The notes: generated from the sequence alone by a model not told the origin. A DNA stretch of 64,000 bases from Cephalopachus bancanus (GCA_027257055.1 JAPVLO010000232.1:2046001-2110000), one strand, 5' to 3'; numbered from the stretch's first letter, positions 11,923-23,420 are shown. Made by a program: numbers and translations.

Positions 11923-12155
11923 CAGCGGTCCCCAACCTTTTTGGCAGCAGGGACCAGTTTGGTGGAAGACAGATTTTCTATCGATGGAAGTGCTGGGGAT
12001 TGCTAGGCATTAGATTTTCATAAGAAGCGTGCAACCTAGAACCCTCGCATGCACAGTTCACAATAGGGTTTGTGCTCCTGTGAAAATCTAATACCCACTG
12101 CTCACCTCCTGTTGTGCAGTCCAATTCCTAACAGGCCATGAACTGGAGACCCCTG
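11923..12155 (+). mobile_element. hAT-superfamily non-autonomous DNA transposon
   Basis: Starts CAGCGGTCCCCAACC and ends in CCCCTG. A perfect 8-bp target duplication ATGTAGCC lies at 11915-11922 and 12156-12163, the hAT hallmark. It contains inverted internal blocks (GCATTAGATTTTCATAAG and GTGAAAATCTAATACC). No transposase is encoded. It belongs to the same family as 51525-51984 but is shorter. Confidence 0.93.
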
Positions 12156-12163
12156 ATGTAGCC

Positions 12164-12607
12164 TACTACCACCTTGAATGACTCTCAAGACAGAGTGGGT
12201 GGAGAAGAAGCCCTGGCCATATCTACAGCAAGTAACTCATAATGCTGGAGGCGACAAGGAGAAACAGAGTTCATACTGCATTTCACGGCTATACTTTGAG
12301 AAGATCTCTAATTGACTAGCACTAGGAGAACAAGGGAAGAGGCCACCGACCATTTACAAATGAAGCATCAAGACTTCACACTATCATTTCTATTCATTTC
12401 AGAGATGGCCAAGTGAGGCAGGAAAAGCAACTCATATGAGTTCCAACAATTAGATTCAGTCAGAGCTTGACTTTTGACTGTTGACCCCAACATGACCCTC
12501 TGAAGGCAGTTCTCTCCTGGCGGGCACTTTTCCTTTGTCTGCTGCCATGTCTCCAGGGAGAGACCCATAGCATACCTTTACTGGGAAGGCCCTCCTAACA
12601 CCCTCTA
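12164..12607. other. Unassigned spacer within inverted-repeat structure
   Basis: No gene or repeat family recognised. A 66-codon antisense frame has no domain. Confidence 0.45.
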
Positions 12608-12906
12608 GCCAGCCTGTATATTCAGAACCATGTCTGGGTGCCAGTGCTAATGTATGCATGCACACATGCTGGAGGAACTCTTGCCTAGGTGCCTAGCTAG
12701 ACAAGACAAGGGGTCTTTCAAGGCACTACCTGCCCTGAGTCTTGGTTTTGGGAATGCAGGTGTGCTTCTGTAATAACTGTTATGCCACGATATGAACTGG
12801 TTCTGTGGGGGTAAACTGGCAAGTGAACCAAAGGGAGCTGCAGGTGCTACAGTAGTTGTCTATGACAGTGGTGGGTAGTCTGTGTCTTTGAGTATTGACT
12901 GTGCTC
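12608..12906 (-). repeat. 299-bp inverted repeat, arm 2
   Basis: Reverse complement of 10775-11072. Similarity stops abruptly at GAGCAC (outer) and GCCAGCC (inner). Unlike arm 1, the sequence beyond the inner end does not match R1/R2, so only arm 1 is fused to the direct repeat. Confidence 0.92.
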
Positions 12907-12977
12907 ACACCAAAAGAGCCAAGAGCCCTCAGAGTCCCAGGATGCTAGGTCATTAATTTTTCTGCTTTGTCCCTAAG

Positions 12978-13094
12978 GTAGTGGTTCTAAACTTTGATTG
13001 TACGTTGAGATCTTTGGGGAAAATTTAAAAAATCTTAATATCCTGAATACCTCTCAAACCAATGAAATAATATCTGAGGGGATGGAACACACCT
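12978..13094 (+). repeat. MER5/MER58-like hAT fragment
   Basis: Begins TAGTGGTTCTAAACTTTGA, a diverged version of the Charlie-group terminus CAGTGGTTCTCAAACTTT. The right end is unclear. Confidence 0.55.
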
Positions 13095-14225
13095 GTCAGT
13101 ATTTTTTAATAGTTATTTAATTGAGTATTTTAAAATTTGAATATTGTATAATTTACATACAATATACTAAACACTTTTAAGTGTAAGATGTGATGAACTT
13201 TGACAAATATATACACCCGGATAACCATTACCACTGCAATTAAGACAGAACATTTGCATCACCCCAGAAAATTCTCTCATGCCCCTTTGCAGTCACCATG
13301 CCTGGCCTCTTTTCATTTTCTTAATAATGTTTTTCAAAGTTTAAACTTTGTCAATTTTTTCTTTTGATATTCATGTTTCTTATGTCCTATATAAGAAGTA
13401 TTTGCCTATCTCAGAGTGTAAAGATTTTATTCTGTATTTTCCTCTAAAAGTTTTATAGTTTAGGTTTTATTTAGCCTGTGATCAATTTCAAGTCAATGTT
13501 TGTGTATGGTGTAAGGAATAGGTCAAGGCTCATTTTCTTTTTCCTTATAGATGTCCAATTGTCCCAGATTGTTTATAAAACAATTATCATTTCTCTATTG
13601 AATTTTATTGTCACCTTATAAAAAAATCTATGGACCATATATATGTGGTTTTATTTCTGAACTTGCCTTTCCAGTGTATAGGTCTGTATGCCTACCCTTA
13701 CACTAATAAACACTACCTTGATTGTTGTAGCCTTATGGGAAGGCTTGAAATCTGCCAGTGTAAATTCTCTAAGTTTATTCTTCTTTTTCAAAATTGTTCT
13801 GGCTATTTTAGATCCTTTGAATTCCCATATGAATTATCGAATCAGTTTGTCAATTTCCACAAATGAAGCCTGCTGGAATTTTAATTAGAATTGCACTGAT
13901 GCTACACAGTTGTATGGGGAAAATGGATATCTTGACAAGATTGAGCATTCCAAACCAAATGTGGAATATCTCCATTTATTTAGATCTTATTTAATTTACT
14001 TCAGCAATGTTTTGTAGTTTGCAGTGTAAGGGGCTGAGAGAACTTTTGCTAGATTTATTTTTAGTATTTTATGTTTTTATGGTGATACTGTAAATAGAAT
14101 TATTTTTAAATGTCACTTTCTGATTGTTTGTTGGCTAATATATAAGAACACAATTGATTTTTGTGTATTGACCTTGTATTTTATGACCTTGTTAACTTTA
14201 TGTATTCGTTCTAGAACTTGACATG
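13095..14225 (-). mobile_element. Old antisense L1 (L1M-type)
   Basis: The + strand reads antisense L1. 3'UTR-type sequence comes first ('AATTTACATACAATATACTA', 'ATATACACCCGGATAACCAT'). ORF2 antisense blocks follow ('GGTGTAAGGAATAGGTCAAG', 'TTGAGCATTCCAAACCAAAT'), with the 3'UTR joined directly to an internal ORF2 part. The frame is destroyed. Confidence 0.75.
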
Positions 14226-15149
14226 AGACATCTCCACATTTCTCACAGCAGTGTTTGTTGTTTACAATGAACAGATATTGCACACATTTTGTTAAATGTT
14301 TCCTTAAGCAGGAGGTGGGGTCGCTCGTTTTGTTTTTCTTCCTTTGCTGTGATGCTTGTGAATGGCTCAGGTCGCTGAAGCAACTGAGAGTTCCATCAAC
14401 AACAGGAATCAATTGCACCTGTGGCAAAGAGCAAACCCTTGTGATTCTTCTTAATGGAAGATGCTATTGGGTTTTAAAGATGATAGGCTCCTGCAAGTGA
14501 CTTAATGGATCTTGAAGTAGGCTATTGACCTAGTGCGGACCTGACTGTGCTTATGGGCTGGATGCGAACTTCAGCTCTTCAGGGCTGGTGGTGTGCTGGG
14601 TACTTGTACTGGGAGGTGGCCTTTGTTGTTCAGAGGGCTACTTATTTTCCCTTCAGTTACGTGTTTCTCGGTCAGTGGGGATGGGCTGGGAAGGACATGT
14701 GGGAGTTGTTTTCTGTAGCTTTTTTGTTAATTATGAGAAGAGAGATGGAACCTCGGGTGTGAGTCTGTGACCAATTCCTCATTTCTCCCCAGTGCTCCGG
14801 GTAATGGTATTTAGCGGAAAGACAAACCCATTCATCTTCCCGGAATCCTGGCACAGGGAAGCTGTGCGGGCTGCTGTCAGAAGAGATATTAGGGGCTATC
14901 AAAAGCAATCCGATCCCCTCCCCTTCTCACTCTCACTTTGTAACTCTCCTCCCAAGGAGGTTGGTGCTGAGGCTGCTGACTCTCCATCACCTGGAAGTTT
15001 TTAGTCTCGTGGGCATTTTATTGAGATTCAGATTGGCTTTACCTTTCCATTCTTCATGATTTTACCACCATCATTTCTCTGCCAGGAGAGGCAACACCAC
15101 GGAAGGATTTGTCTTTCTGTTTTATTCTGCGGATTTTTAAAAGGGCCGG
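14226..15149. other. Unique sequence without recognised gene
   Basis: No repeat or gene recognised. Short frames at 14547-14770 are rich in Trp, Gly and Phe with no known domain. Confidence 0.45.
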
Positions 15150-15462
15150 TTGCACTCCAGGTGCGGCGGCTCATGCCTGTAATTTCAGAACTTTGGAAAG
15201 CAGAGGAAGGAGAATCACTTGAGCCCAGGAGTTCAAGACCAGCCTGGGAAATGCAGCGGAACCTCATCTCTACAAAAAACACAAAAATTAGCCTGGTGTG
15301 CTTGTACATGCCTACTCCGGAGGTTGAGGCAAGAGGATCACTTGAGCCCAGGAGCTGGAGGCTGTGGTGGACTGTGATTGTGCCAGTGCACTCTAGCTTG
15401 GACAACAGAGTGAGACCCTGGTTCAAAAAGTAGTAAATAAATAAATGCACAAATAAATAAAT
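15150..15462 (+). mobile_element. Alu (sense, older type)
   Basis: A dimer with 'GGCGGCTCATGCCTGTAATT' and 'TGAGCCCAGGAGTTCAAGAC', which is closer to the common primate AluJ-type consensus than to the lineage-specific one. The tail is AAATAAATAAAT. Confidence 0.9.
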
Positions 15463-15659
15463 AGCTTGTTGCTGCACCCCTGGGCATAGGGGGCTCACCA
15501 GCCCCACCAAGGTGCTCTGCTGTTTCCAAACCAGGCTTAGGAAAACAGGCACTTTTCTTCCACTCTCTTGCTTTTAGCCTTGGATCTGCATCTTATCTCA
15601 TCCTCCTCTCATCCAGGTGCAACGTTGCCAAGGATAACTCAGTCAGAATTTATTTTTAT

Positions 15660-15950
15660 TTATTTCCTTTTTCTGAGTTGGCGTCTTACTCTGTCACCCA
15701 GGCTGGAGTGAAGTAGCATGCTCAGGGCCATTACTGCCTCGACCTGATGGGCTCAGGTGATCCTTTCACCTCAGCCTCCTAAAAAACTGGAATTACAGGT
15801 GTGTGCCACCATGCCTGGCTAATTTTTTGAGTTATTGTAGAAAGCTCTTGCCATGTTGTCCAGGCTGGTCTCGAACCCCTGGGCTGAGGCAACCCTCTCA
15901 CCTCAGTCTCCCAGTGCTGGGATGACAGGCGTGAATCACCACACCCGGCT
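15660..15950 (-). mobile_element. Alu (antisense)
   Basis: A TTTATT-rich tail, then GAGTTGGCGTCTTACTCTGT, and a complete dimer ending CACCCGGCT. The target duplication is not clear. Confidence 0.9.
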
Positions 15951-16763
15951 TCCTCAGTGTTTATGCTTTTTGATTTTAAAGCTGTCCTGGAGGAGAAGTC
16001 CATGTCCTAAGAGTTTCTTCCTGTGCTCCCAGTTCTTCCATTGCTTCAAGTTGCTGTGACCCACAAGCCCACAAGCCTCTGGCCACATCTCTCCTTCTCC
16101 GCCATTTTCATTTTTTTTCATGGCAGGTTCAGAAAATCTAATTGCAAACCCAGTTATTGAGCATTAACTCCATGCCAGGGATGCTGGTAGGAAGGAAGGA
16201 TGTAGCAGAAAGCAGGATCTGGTATTGGCTCGCAAGGAGCAGGATAACTGCAGAAGACAAACATCAGATGTAAATAATTGTCCCTCGAGATCAGGAATGA
16301 CACACTAATACCGCAAGTATGAGCAAAGCACTTCTGGTGATGAATTCTAACGAGGGCAAACTTCCGACATGTGTTGGCATTTTATCTGGACCTCGGTGAG
16401 GCCAGGAAGGGTGGGCAGGGCATTTAAGCTAAGAGAACATTCACCAAGGCCCCAAGGTGTGAGCTTGCATAGTGAGAGTGTGTGTGTTGCCTAGTGCACC
16501 TGGTGGAGGTGGTGGTAGTGCTTGGGACTTGGATGGAGCAGGAAGGAAAGTGTCAGGGTGGAAACTAGGAAGGGAAGTTGGGTTGTTGTGAAGGGCCTTG
16601 ACTCTATGTTCATCCTCTGCTCGACAACAGAGCCAGCACAGGTTTATGAATGGCCTAGTCAGAAGTGGGCTTTAGGAGGCTTCCTAAACAGAGCTGGGAA
16701 GGGAGAATCAGAGGGGGAAGAGACTGAAGGGAGAGAGATCAGAGAAAAGGATTCAATGGTGCT
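15951..16763. other. Unique or ancient-repeat sequence
   Basis: 'TTGAGCATTAACTCCATGCC' near 16156 and 'GAAGGGCCTTGACTCTATGT' near 16590 look like very old mammalian interspersed repeats in sense orientation. No gene recognised. Confidence 0.35.
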
Positions 16764-16772
16764 CAGTGCAAC

Positions 16773-17063
16773 TTTTTTTTTTTAAAGTTGGAGTCTCACT
16801 CTGTTGCCCAGACTGGAGTGCAGTGGCACGCTCCTGGTCACCGCAGCCTCGACCTGCTGGGCTCCGGCAATCCTTCCGCCTCACTCTTTCAGGTAGCCAG
16901 AACTACAGGTGTGTGCTACCATGCCTGGCTAAGTTTTTGATTTATTGTAGAGACAAGGTCTTGCCAAGTTGCCCAGGCGCATCTCGAATCTGCGGACTCA
17001 GGCAATCCACTCGCCTCGGCCTCCCAGAGTGCTGGGATTACGGGCTGAGCCACTGAGCCCAGC
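16773..17063 (-). mobile_element. Alu (antisense)
   Basis: Full dimer with a perfect 9-bp target duplication CAGTGCAAC (16764-16772 and 17064-17072). Confidence 0.95.
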
Positions 17064-17442
17064 CAGTGCAACGTTTTTTAATGGACAAGTCATAGTTGTA
17101 CACATTTATGTGGTGCAATGGGATGTTTTGATATATGTATACATACACTGTGGCAAAATTAAATCGAGCTAATTAACATATCCATCACCTTGCTTACCTA
17201 TCATTTTTTTGTGGTGAGACATTTGAAATTTATGCTCTTAGTTATATTGACATATATAATACATTATTATTGACTATAGTCACCTTGGTGTGCAATAAAT
17301 CTCAAAACCTATTTCTCCTGTCTATCTGAAACTTTGTGCCCATTGATCAATGACTCCCCATTTCCACTCCCTCACCTCAGCTTCTGGTAACCACTGTTCT
17401 ACTCTCTACTTCTATGAGCTCAACTTTAATGGGTTCCATATA

Positions 17443-18347
17443 TGGGAGAGGGCAAAAAAAAACAAAACAAAAACCACACTGGAATTTATTTATAAAAAAT
17501 TGTGTATTTATTCTTATATGCTTAAACCTCAATTACCTTCCAAGTCCTCTCTGTTTGATGCAGTGCACCTATCAAGACACTTTTTCTTTTTTTTTTTTTG
17601 AGTTGGAGTCTCACTCGGTCGCCCAGACTGGAGTGCAGTGGCCGCTCCGGGCCACCACAGCCTTGACCTGCTGGGCTCCGGCGATCCTTCTGCCTCAGCC
17701 TTCCAAGTAGCTGGAACTACAGGCACGCGCTACCACGCCCAGCTAATTTTTTTATTTATTGTAGAGATGAAGTCTAGCCAAGTTGCCCAGGCGGGTCTCG
17801 AACCCGCAGGGTCAGGCAATCTACTCACCTCAGCCTCCCAAGGCACGGGATTGCAGGCTGAGCCACCGAGCCTGGCTTCAAGACACTTTTTCCACCGCTC
17901 AAAACAGTTTTTGAACTCGTTCATTTTTATGACTTTTAATGCTTCTGCTGTTTTGTTTTACCTCTCCCACATTGACAAAATGTTTCCTTTTGAAGACTTT
18001 TTTCATCCTGGGAAACAAACAAAAAAACAGTCACTCAGGGCAAGGTCAGGTGAATAAGGAGGGTGGGGCACGAAGGTCATGTCAGTTTCAGTCAAAAACT
18101 GCTGAACACTCAGTGCAGTGTGAGCAGGTGTGCTCCTAAATCACCCATCATGAAACAGGCAAACGCATTGAAAGAATCTTTAAAGAAATTTCGCTGAAGT
18201 CAAACACAGCCTCTTATAACAACGCTAGTTGGTCCACTGATGTTGATGGGTTCCTAGAACACTCACCTAGTGGGGGAAGCCTGGACTACAAGGGGCCCAC
18301 CCACCAAAGAGAATTCTGTTTGTTTTTTTTTTTTGGGTCCCCCTTGT
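17443..18347 (-). mobile_element. Mariner non-autonomous element, copy A (split by an Alu)
   Basis: Inserted at a TA in the antisense L1. One end is decayed and A-rich. The other keeps GGGTCCCCCTTG, the inverted terminal repeat shared with copies B-D. The reverse strand encodes decayed C-terminal mariner transposase, around the PHPP motif and the E-A-L-K...F...C-F segment. About 600 bp without the Alu, so roughly half of a full mariner. The Alu at 17581-17877 interrupts it. Confidence 0.82.
17581..17877 (-). mobile_element. Alu (antisense) inside mariner copy A
   Basis: Full dimer with a perfect 9-bp target duplication TCAAGACAC (17572-17580 and 17878-17886). It lies inside mariner copy A and is therefore younger than it. 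Confidence 0.96.
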
Positions 18348-18709
18348 GTAAGTGAGCTCATGCGGCACATTTAGGTTACTTTCCATCTTGGCTATGGTGA
18401 ATAATGCTGCAGTGAATATTGAATATGGAATCAATATATTGAAGCTATCCCTTCAACGTATTGATTTCAGATCCTTTGGATACATGCCCAGAGGTGGGAT
18501 TCCTGGCTTGTATGGTAGTTCTGTTGTTAGTTTTTTGACAACTGTCAAACCGTTTTTCATAAATGCTGTACTAATTTACATTCCCACTAATAGTGCATAA
18601 GAAATGCCTTTCCCACCTCCTCTCCAATGCTTGTCTTCTAACAGGTGAGGGATGATATCTCATGGTTTTGCTCTGCATTTTCCCAATGATTATTCAGATG
18701 ACCATTTCT

Positions 18710-18990
18710 TTTTTTTTTTTTTTTTTTTGAGTCGGTCGCCCAGACTGGAGTGCAGTGGCCGCTCCCAGCCACTGCAACCTCGACCTGCTGGGCTCTGGCG
18801 ATCCTTCCGCCTCAGCCTTCCAAGTAGCTGGAATTACAGGCATGCACTACTACGCCCGGCTGATTTTTTGATTTATTGTAGAGATGAGATCTCGCTGCCC
18901 AGGCAGGTCTCGAACCCGTGGGCTCAGGCAATCCACTCACCTCAGCCTCCCAAAGGCACGGGATTACAGGCTGAGCCACCGAGCCTGGCT
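18710..18990 (-). mobile_element. Alu (antisense) inside L1
   Basis: Long T run, full dimer, and a 15-bp target duplication 'CAGA[T/C]GACCATTTCT' (18695-18709 and 18991-19005). Confidence 0.96.
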
Positions 18991-19305
18991 CAGACGACCA
19001 TTTCTACGTGCAACTATTGGTCATTTGCATGTCTTCTTTTGAGAAATGTCTGTTCAGGTACTTTGCCCATGTTTTTATAGGGTTGTTTGTTTTCTTGCTA
19101 TTGAGTAACTGGAGTTCCTTGTATATTTTGAATATTAACCCCATGCCAGATATATAGCTTGCAAACATTTTCTCCCATCCTGTAGGTTATCTGTTCACTT
19201 TGTTGTTTCCTTTGCTGTGCAGAAGCTTTTTAGTTTGATGCCATTCTGTTTGTCTATTTTTGCTTTTGTTGCCTTTGTTTTGAGAGTTATATAAAAAAAT
19301 TCATA

Positions 19306-19597
19306 AGCTGGGCTTGGTGGCTCAGCCTGTAATCCTGCACTTTGGGAGGCTGAGGTGAGTGAATTGCCTGAGCCCGCAGGTTCGAGACCTGCCCGGGCAA
19401 CTTGGTAAGACCTCATCTCCACAATAAATCAAAAAATTAGCCGGGCGTGGTAGTGCGCACCTGTAGTTCCAGCTACTTGGAAGACTGAGGCGGAGGGATT
19501 GCCGGAGCCCAGCAGATCGAGGCTGTGGCGGCCAGGAGTGGCCACTGCACTCCAGTCTGGGCAATGGAGTGAGATTCCAACTAAAAAAGAAAAAAAA
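19306..19597 (+). mobile_element. Alu (sense) inside L1
   Basis: Starts GCTGGGCTTGGTGGCTCAGC and ends with an A-rich tail. The flanking TTCATA/ATCATA sequence suggests a short duplication. A clear example of the lineage-specific consensus. Confidence 0.93.
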
Positions 19598-19822
19598 ATC
19601 ATAGCCCAGATCAATGTTGTGGAGCTTTCTCCCTATGTTTTCTTCTAGTTGTTTTACAGTTTCAGGTCTTATATTTAAGTTTTCAATCTATTTTGAGTTT
19701 ATTTTTGTATATGGTATAAGATTAGGGCCTAATATTCCTCTGTACGTGAATATCCAGTTTTCCCAATGTCGTTTATTGAATAAATTGTCCTTCCCCTGCT
19801 GTGGTTTTTGTTTTTGCTTTTT

Positions 19823-20109
19823 TTTCTTGTTTTAGTTGGAGTCTCACTCTGTCACCCAGACTGGAGTGCAGTGGTACGCTCCCGGCCACTGCAGCCTCGA
19901 CCTGCTGGGCTCGGGCGAGCCTTTCACCTCAGCCTTCCAAATAGCAGAACTACAGGCACGTGCTACCACACCCAGCTAATTTTTGATTTATTGTAGAGAC
20001 GAGGTCTCGTCAAGTTGCCCAGTTGGGTCTCGAACCTGCGGGCTCAGACAATCCACTTGCCTCGGCCTCCCAAAGTGCTGGGATTACAGGCTGAGCCACT
20101 GAGCCCGGC
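19823..20109 (-). mobile_element. Alu (antisense), first of a tandem pair
   Basis: Full dimer, TTAGTTGGAGTCTCACTCTG to GCCCGGCC, followed at once by another Alu in the same orientation. Confidence 0.92.
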
Positions 20110-20401
20110 CTGCTTTTTGTTTTGGGTCAGTCTTACTCTGTCACCCAGACTGGAATGCAGTGGCATGGTCATGGTTACCACAGCCTCGACATGTTTGGCT
20201 CAGGGATCCTTCTACCTCAACCTTCCAAGTAGCTGGAACTATAGGCACATGTCACCACATGGGGCTAATTTTTTTATTTATTGTAGAGACAAGGTCTTGC
20301 CAGTTTACCTAGGCTGGTCTTGAACCCCTGTGCTCAGGCATTCCTCTTGCCTCGGTCTTCCAAAGTGCTGGGATTACAGGCATGAGCCACCACACCTGAC
20401 T
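20110..20401 (-). mobile_element. Alu (antisense), second of a tandem pair
   Basis: Full dimer starting after 'TGCTTTTTGTTTTGGGTCAG'. More diverged than its neighbour, and probably the older target whose A-tail received the first Alu. Confidence 0.9.
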
Positions 20402-20884
20402 CCTTTTCTCCCATTGTGTGTTCTTTAAATTCACAGAAGAGGGACTCGAACCCAGTCTGGCTGAGGTGTCTCTTCCGGGCAGTCAACTCTGGCCTGGAGT
20501 TAGATTCATGGGGTACCAACTTGCTTTCCCGTAGAAGCAAGAATAGGGCTGATTTTGGAGAAGGGATCATTGCTGTGAGCTGGGGAACCACACTGATTGG
20601 ATTCTGCTCTGGGTGAGGGAAGGACGGGGAGGAGGATGAGTTTTGTTTTGGACATGTTGTGGCGTGGGTGAGGTGCGGGCAGTGGTTAATCTGGAGGGGA
20701 CATCCTTCAGTAGGCTTGGGGCTAGGGACATGCAGACGTGTGTACTCTCCAAGAGGAGTGTTAGTGAAAGCTTCTAGAACAGGAGAGTTTGGGAAACAGG
20801 GAAAGAGAGGAAAGGCAAGAAAGAGAATAGAATGTGAAGATACTGTACAAGGTTAGAAGAACTCTATCATCAGGTCCAGTACTT
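20402..20884. other. Unique or ancient-repeat sequence
   Basis: 'TTTTGGACATGTTG' near 20645 resembles a very old mammalian interspersed repeat. No gene recognised; short frames lack domains. Confidence 0.35.
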
Positions 20885-21225
20885 AATTTTATTTAATTTT
20901 CATTTATTTATTTTTTATTGAGGTATAGAATATACATCAGAAAGTTCACACACCTTAAGTGGACAGCCCAATAAAGTGCTACCTACAAACACACGGCTTT
21001 GGAATAACCACCAAGAACAGGATGCACAACATTTCCACAACCCCAGAAGGATTTTTATGCCCATTCTTGGTCAACACCTCCACCATCCACTCCAGAAGTC
21101 ATCACTATTCTGACTTCTACTACCATAGATGCCGCCAGAGACACTATCAAAAACAGATGCCTGCTCTTGAACACTGTGCAAATCTTATTATTCAACCGGT
21201 ATTCTTTTGAGTAGGGTTTCCTTCT
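20885..21225 (-). mobile_element. Old antisense L1 3' end
   Basis: 'TTTATTGAGGTATAGAATAT' is the reverse complement of an old L1 3' terminus. The following decayed 3'UTR includes 'TTTCCACAACCCCAGAAGGA'. Confidence 0.7.
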
Positions 21226-22835
21226 ATTAATTTTCTTTATTTTTATAGATCGAGGGGTACAATTGCAGTTGTGTTACATGGATGTATTAGGTAGTGGTGA
21301 AGTCTGAACTTTTAGTGCATCCATTGCCTGAATAGTGTACACTGTCCCCAGTAGGTAGCATTTGCCCCCTCACCCCCTCCCACCCTCTCACCTTTTGGAG
21401 TCTCCAGTGTCTACTGTTCCACTCTGTATGTCTGTGTGTACCCATTGTTTAGCGTTCATTTATAAGCAACAACATGTGGTTTTTGACTTTCTGTTTCTGG
21501 GTCATTTCACTAAGGATAATGGACCCCAGTTTCACGCATGTTGCTGTGGAAGACACGATTTCATTCTTGTTTATGACTGTTTGGTGTTCCATGGTGTGTA
21601 TGGACACTTAGATTGATTCCATAACTTTCCTGTGCTGAGATAAACATATGAGTACATTTTGATAAAATGATTTCTTTTCCTTTGGGTAGATTTGCGGTAT
21701 TGGGATTACTGACTGGGTCGAATGGTAGTTCTATTTTTAGTGCTTTGAGAAATCGCCATACGATTTTCCATAGAGGTTGTATTGATTTACATTCTCACCA
21801 ACAGTGGATAAGTTTTCCTTTTTGTCTGCATCCTTGCCAACTTCTGTTGTTTTTTGACTCTTTACTGATAGCCATTCTGACTTGTGTGAGGTGGTATCTC
21901 ACTGTGGTTTTAAATTTGCATTTCTCTGATAATTGTGCATTTTTTCACACGTTTGTTGGCTGCTTTATGGCTTCTTTTGAAAAATGTCTGTTCATGTCCT
22001 TTGCTCACTTTCTAATAGGGTATTTTTGTTGTTGTTGTTGAGTTGTTTGAGTTCCATGTGGCTTCTGGATGTTAGTCCTTTGTCAGATGCATTGTTTGCA
22101 AATATTTTCTACTAAACTGTAGGTTGTTTACTCTGTTGATTATTTTCTTTGCTGTGCAGAAGCCCTTTAGTTTAATTAAGTCCCATTTGTCTAATTCTAT
22201 TTTTGTGGTGTTTCTGTTTGAGAACTTAGTCATCAATTCTTTGCTTAGGTCAATGCCCAAAAGAGTCTTCCCTAGGTTTTTTTTCTAGGATGTGTATAGT
22301 TTCAGATCTTACATTTAAATCTTCAATCCATCTTGAGTTAATTTTTTTCTATAATAAGAAATGTGGGCTGGGCTCAGTGGCTCAGCCTGTAATCCCAGCG
22401 ATACCACGGCGAGTGGATTGCCTGAGCCCGCAGGTTCAAGACCAGCCCGGGCAACGTGGCGAGACCTCATCTCTACAATAAGTTAAAAATTAGCCATGCA
22501 TGGTAGTGCACACCTGTAGTTTCAGCTACTTGGAAGGCTGAGGTGGAAGGATCGCCTGAGCCCAGCAGATCGATGCTGGGGTGGTCATGAGTGTGCCATT
22601 GCTCTCCAGCCTGGGTGACTGAGTGAGACTCCAACTGAAAAAAAAAAAAAAGGATTCAGTTTTATTTTATTGCATATAGCTAGAAATGCATATAGCAATA
22701 AATATTCTTAGCACCATTTATTGAATTGGGTGACCTTTCCCCTGTGTATATTTTTGTCAACTTTGTCAAAGACAAATTAGTTGCAGGCATGTGACTTTAT
22801 TTATGAAATGAGTCTGTTTTTTTTTGTTCAACATT
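21226..22835 (-). mobile_element. Antisense L1 (younger), 3' half, split by an Alu
   Basis: A continuous antisense match to L1 3'UTR and the ORF2 3' part: 'TTTCTGGGTCATTTCACTAA', 'AATGGTAGTTCTATTTTTAG', 'TTTGCTGTGCAGAAGCCCTT', 'CACCATTTATTGAATTGGGT'. It is better preserved than the flanking L1s. The Alu at 22368-22651 interrupts it. No intact ORF. Confidence 0.87.
22368..22651 (+). mobile_element. Alu (sense) inside L1
   Basis: Starts at about GGGCTGGGCTCAGTGGCTCA and has a poly-A tail of about 13. The dimer is complete. Confidence 0.94.
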
Positions 22836-23252
22836 ATGTCTAAGAGATTTATCCATGTTATTGCAAAAAATAAGTTAGTTTTTTCTTGTATTCCATTATA
22901 TAGTTACGCTATAATTTATCTATTATCATGTTGATGAACATTTGGACTTTCTAAGTTTTGGGCTATTATGAATAAAACTCATATTGATAATTTTTTGCAT
23001 TGAGTTTAATTAAGGCTGTACAATTTCTTGCATGTCTTTTGGTGACATACACACTAATTTATATCCCTAGGGGATATATCTAGGAGTGGAATTGTTGAGC
23101 CCAGGGGTATATTGTTTATTTTTAGTAGGTAATTTCAGTTTCCCAAAGTTATTATACTATTTCACACTCCCTTTGGTTAACATTACGATAGCTCTAATTG
23201 CTCTATCTCCTCCCTAAACATTGGTGTTGCCTGTCTTTTAAATTTAATTCCT

Positions 23253-23420
23253 GGCCATTGCCTTGGTAAGCAGTGATGTGGTCATGTGCTCTTAGAGTTA
23301 TGGCCAGGTCATACTTTCTTAAGCTTTGGCTCCCTCTCCTACCTTGGGGAGATAAATCACCTCTTTTTCTCTCTCTCTCATTTACTTTCTAAATAAACTA
23401 TATTTTCTAATCTAAAAATA
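23253..23420 (+). mobile_element. Short LTR-like polyadenylated retroposon, copy 1 (TINE-like)
   Basis: Body of about 168 bp starting GGCCATTGCC and ending AATAAACTATATTTTCTAAT plus an A-rich tail. AAATAAA lies a short distance upstream of the tail, as in an RNA polymerase II transcript ending in an LTR R region. Flanking duplication AAATTTAATTCCT/AAATTTATTCCT (23240-23252 and 23421-23432), as made by L1 enzymes. Same family as 24774-24943. No clear polymerase III boxes. It fits the tarsier interspersed elements (TINEs) described from Tarsius, by recall only. Confidence 0.82.

Larger units (their letters stand above)
17073..19822 (-). mobile_element. Antisense L1 hosting one mariner and two Alus
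   Basis: Antisense 3'UTR (17073-17442) and ORF2 3' region (18348-18709, 18991-19305, 19598-19822) of one L1. Landmarks include 'TGTACACATTTATGTGGTGC', 'GACTATAGTCACCTTGGTG', 'TTGCTGTGCAGAAGCTTTTT' and 'TTGAGTTTATTTTTGTATAT'. The segments are collinear once the mariner (17443-18347) and the Alus at 18710 and 19306 are removed. No intact ORF2. Confidence 0.85.

Noticed and set aside
10775..12906. Foldback DNA transposon with 300-bp terminal inverted repeats
   Set aside because: No matching target duplication at the outer ends, and the spacer holds ordinary Alu, hAT and L2 sequence. Template switching explains the adjoining direct repeat better.
15028..15552. 174-codon antisense open frame
   Set aside because: It is translated Alu: the body of the frame overlaps the sense Alu at 15150-15462, and its protein has typical Alu peptide strings.
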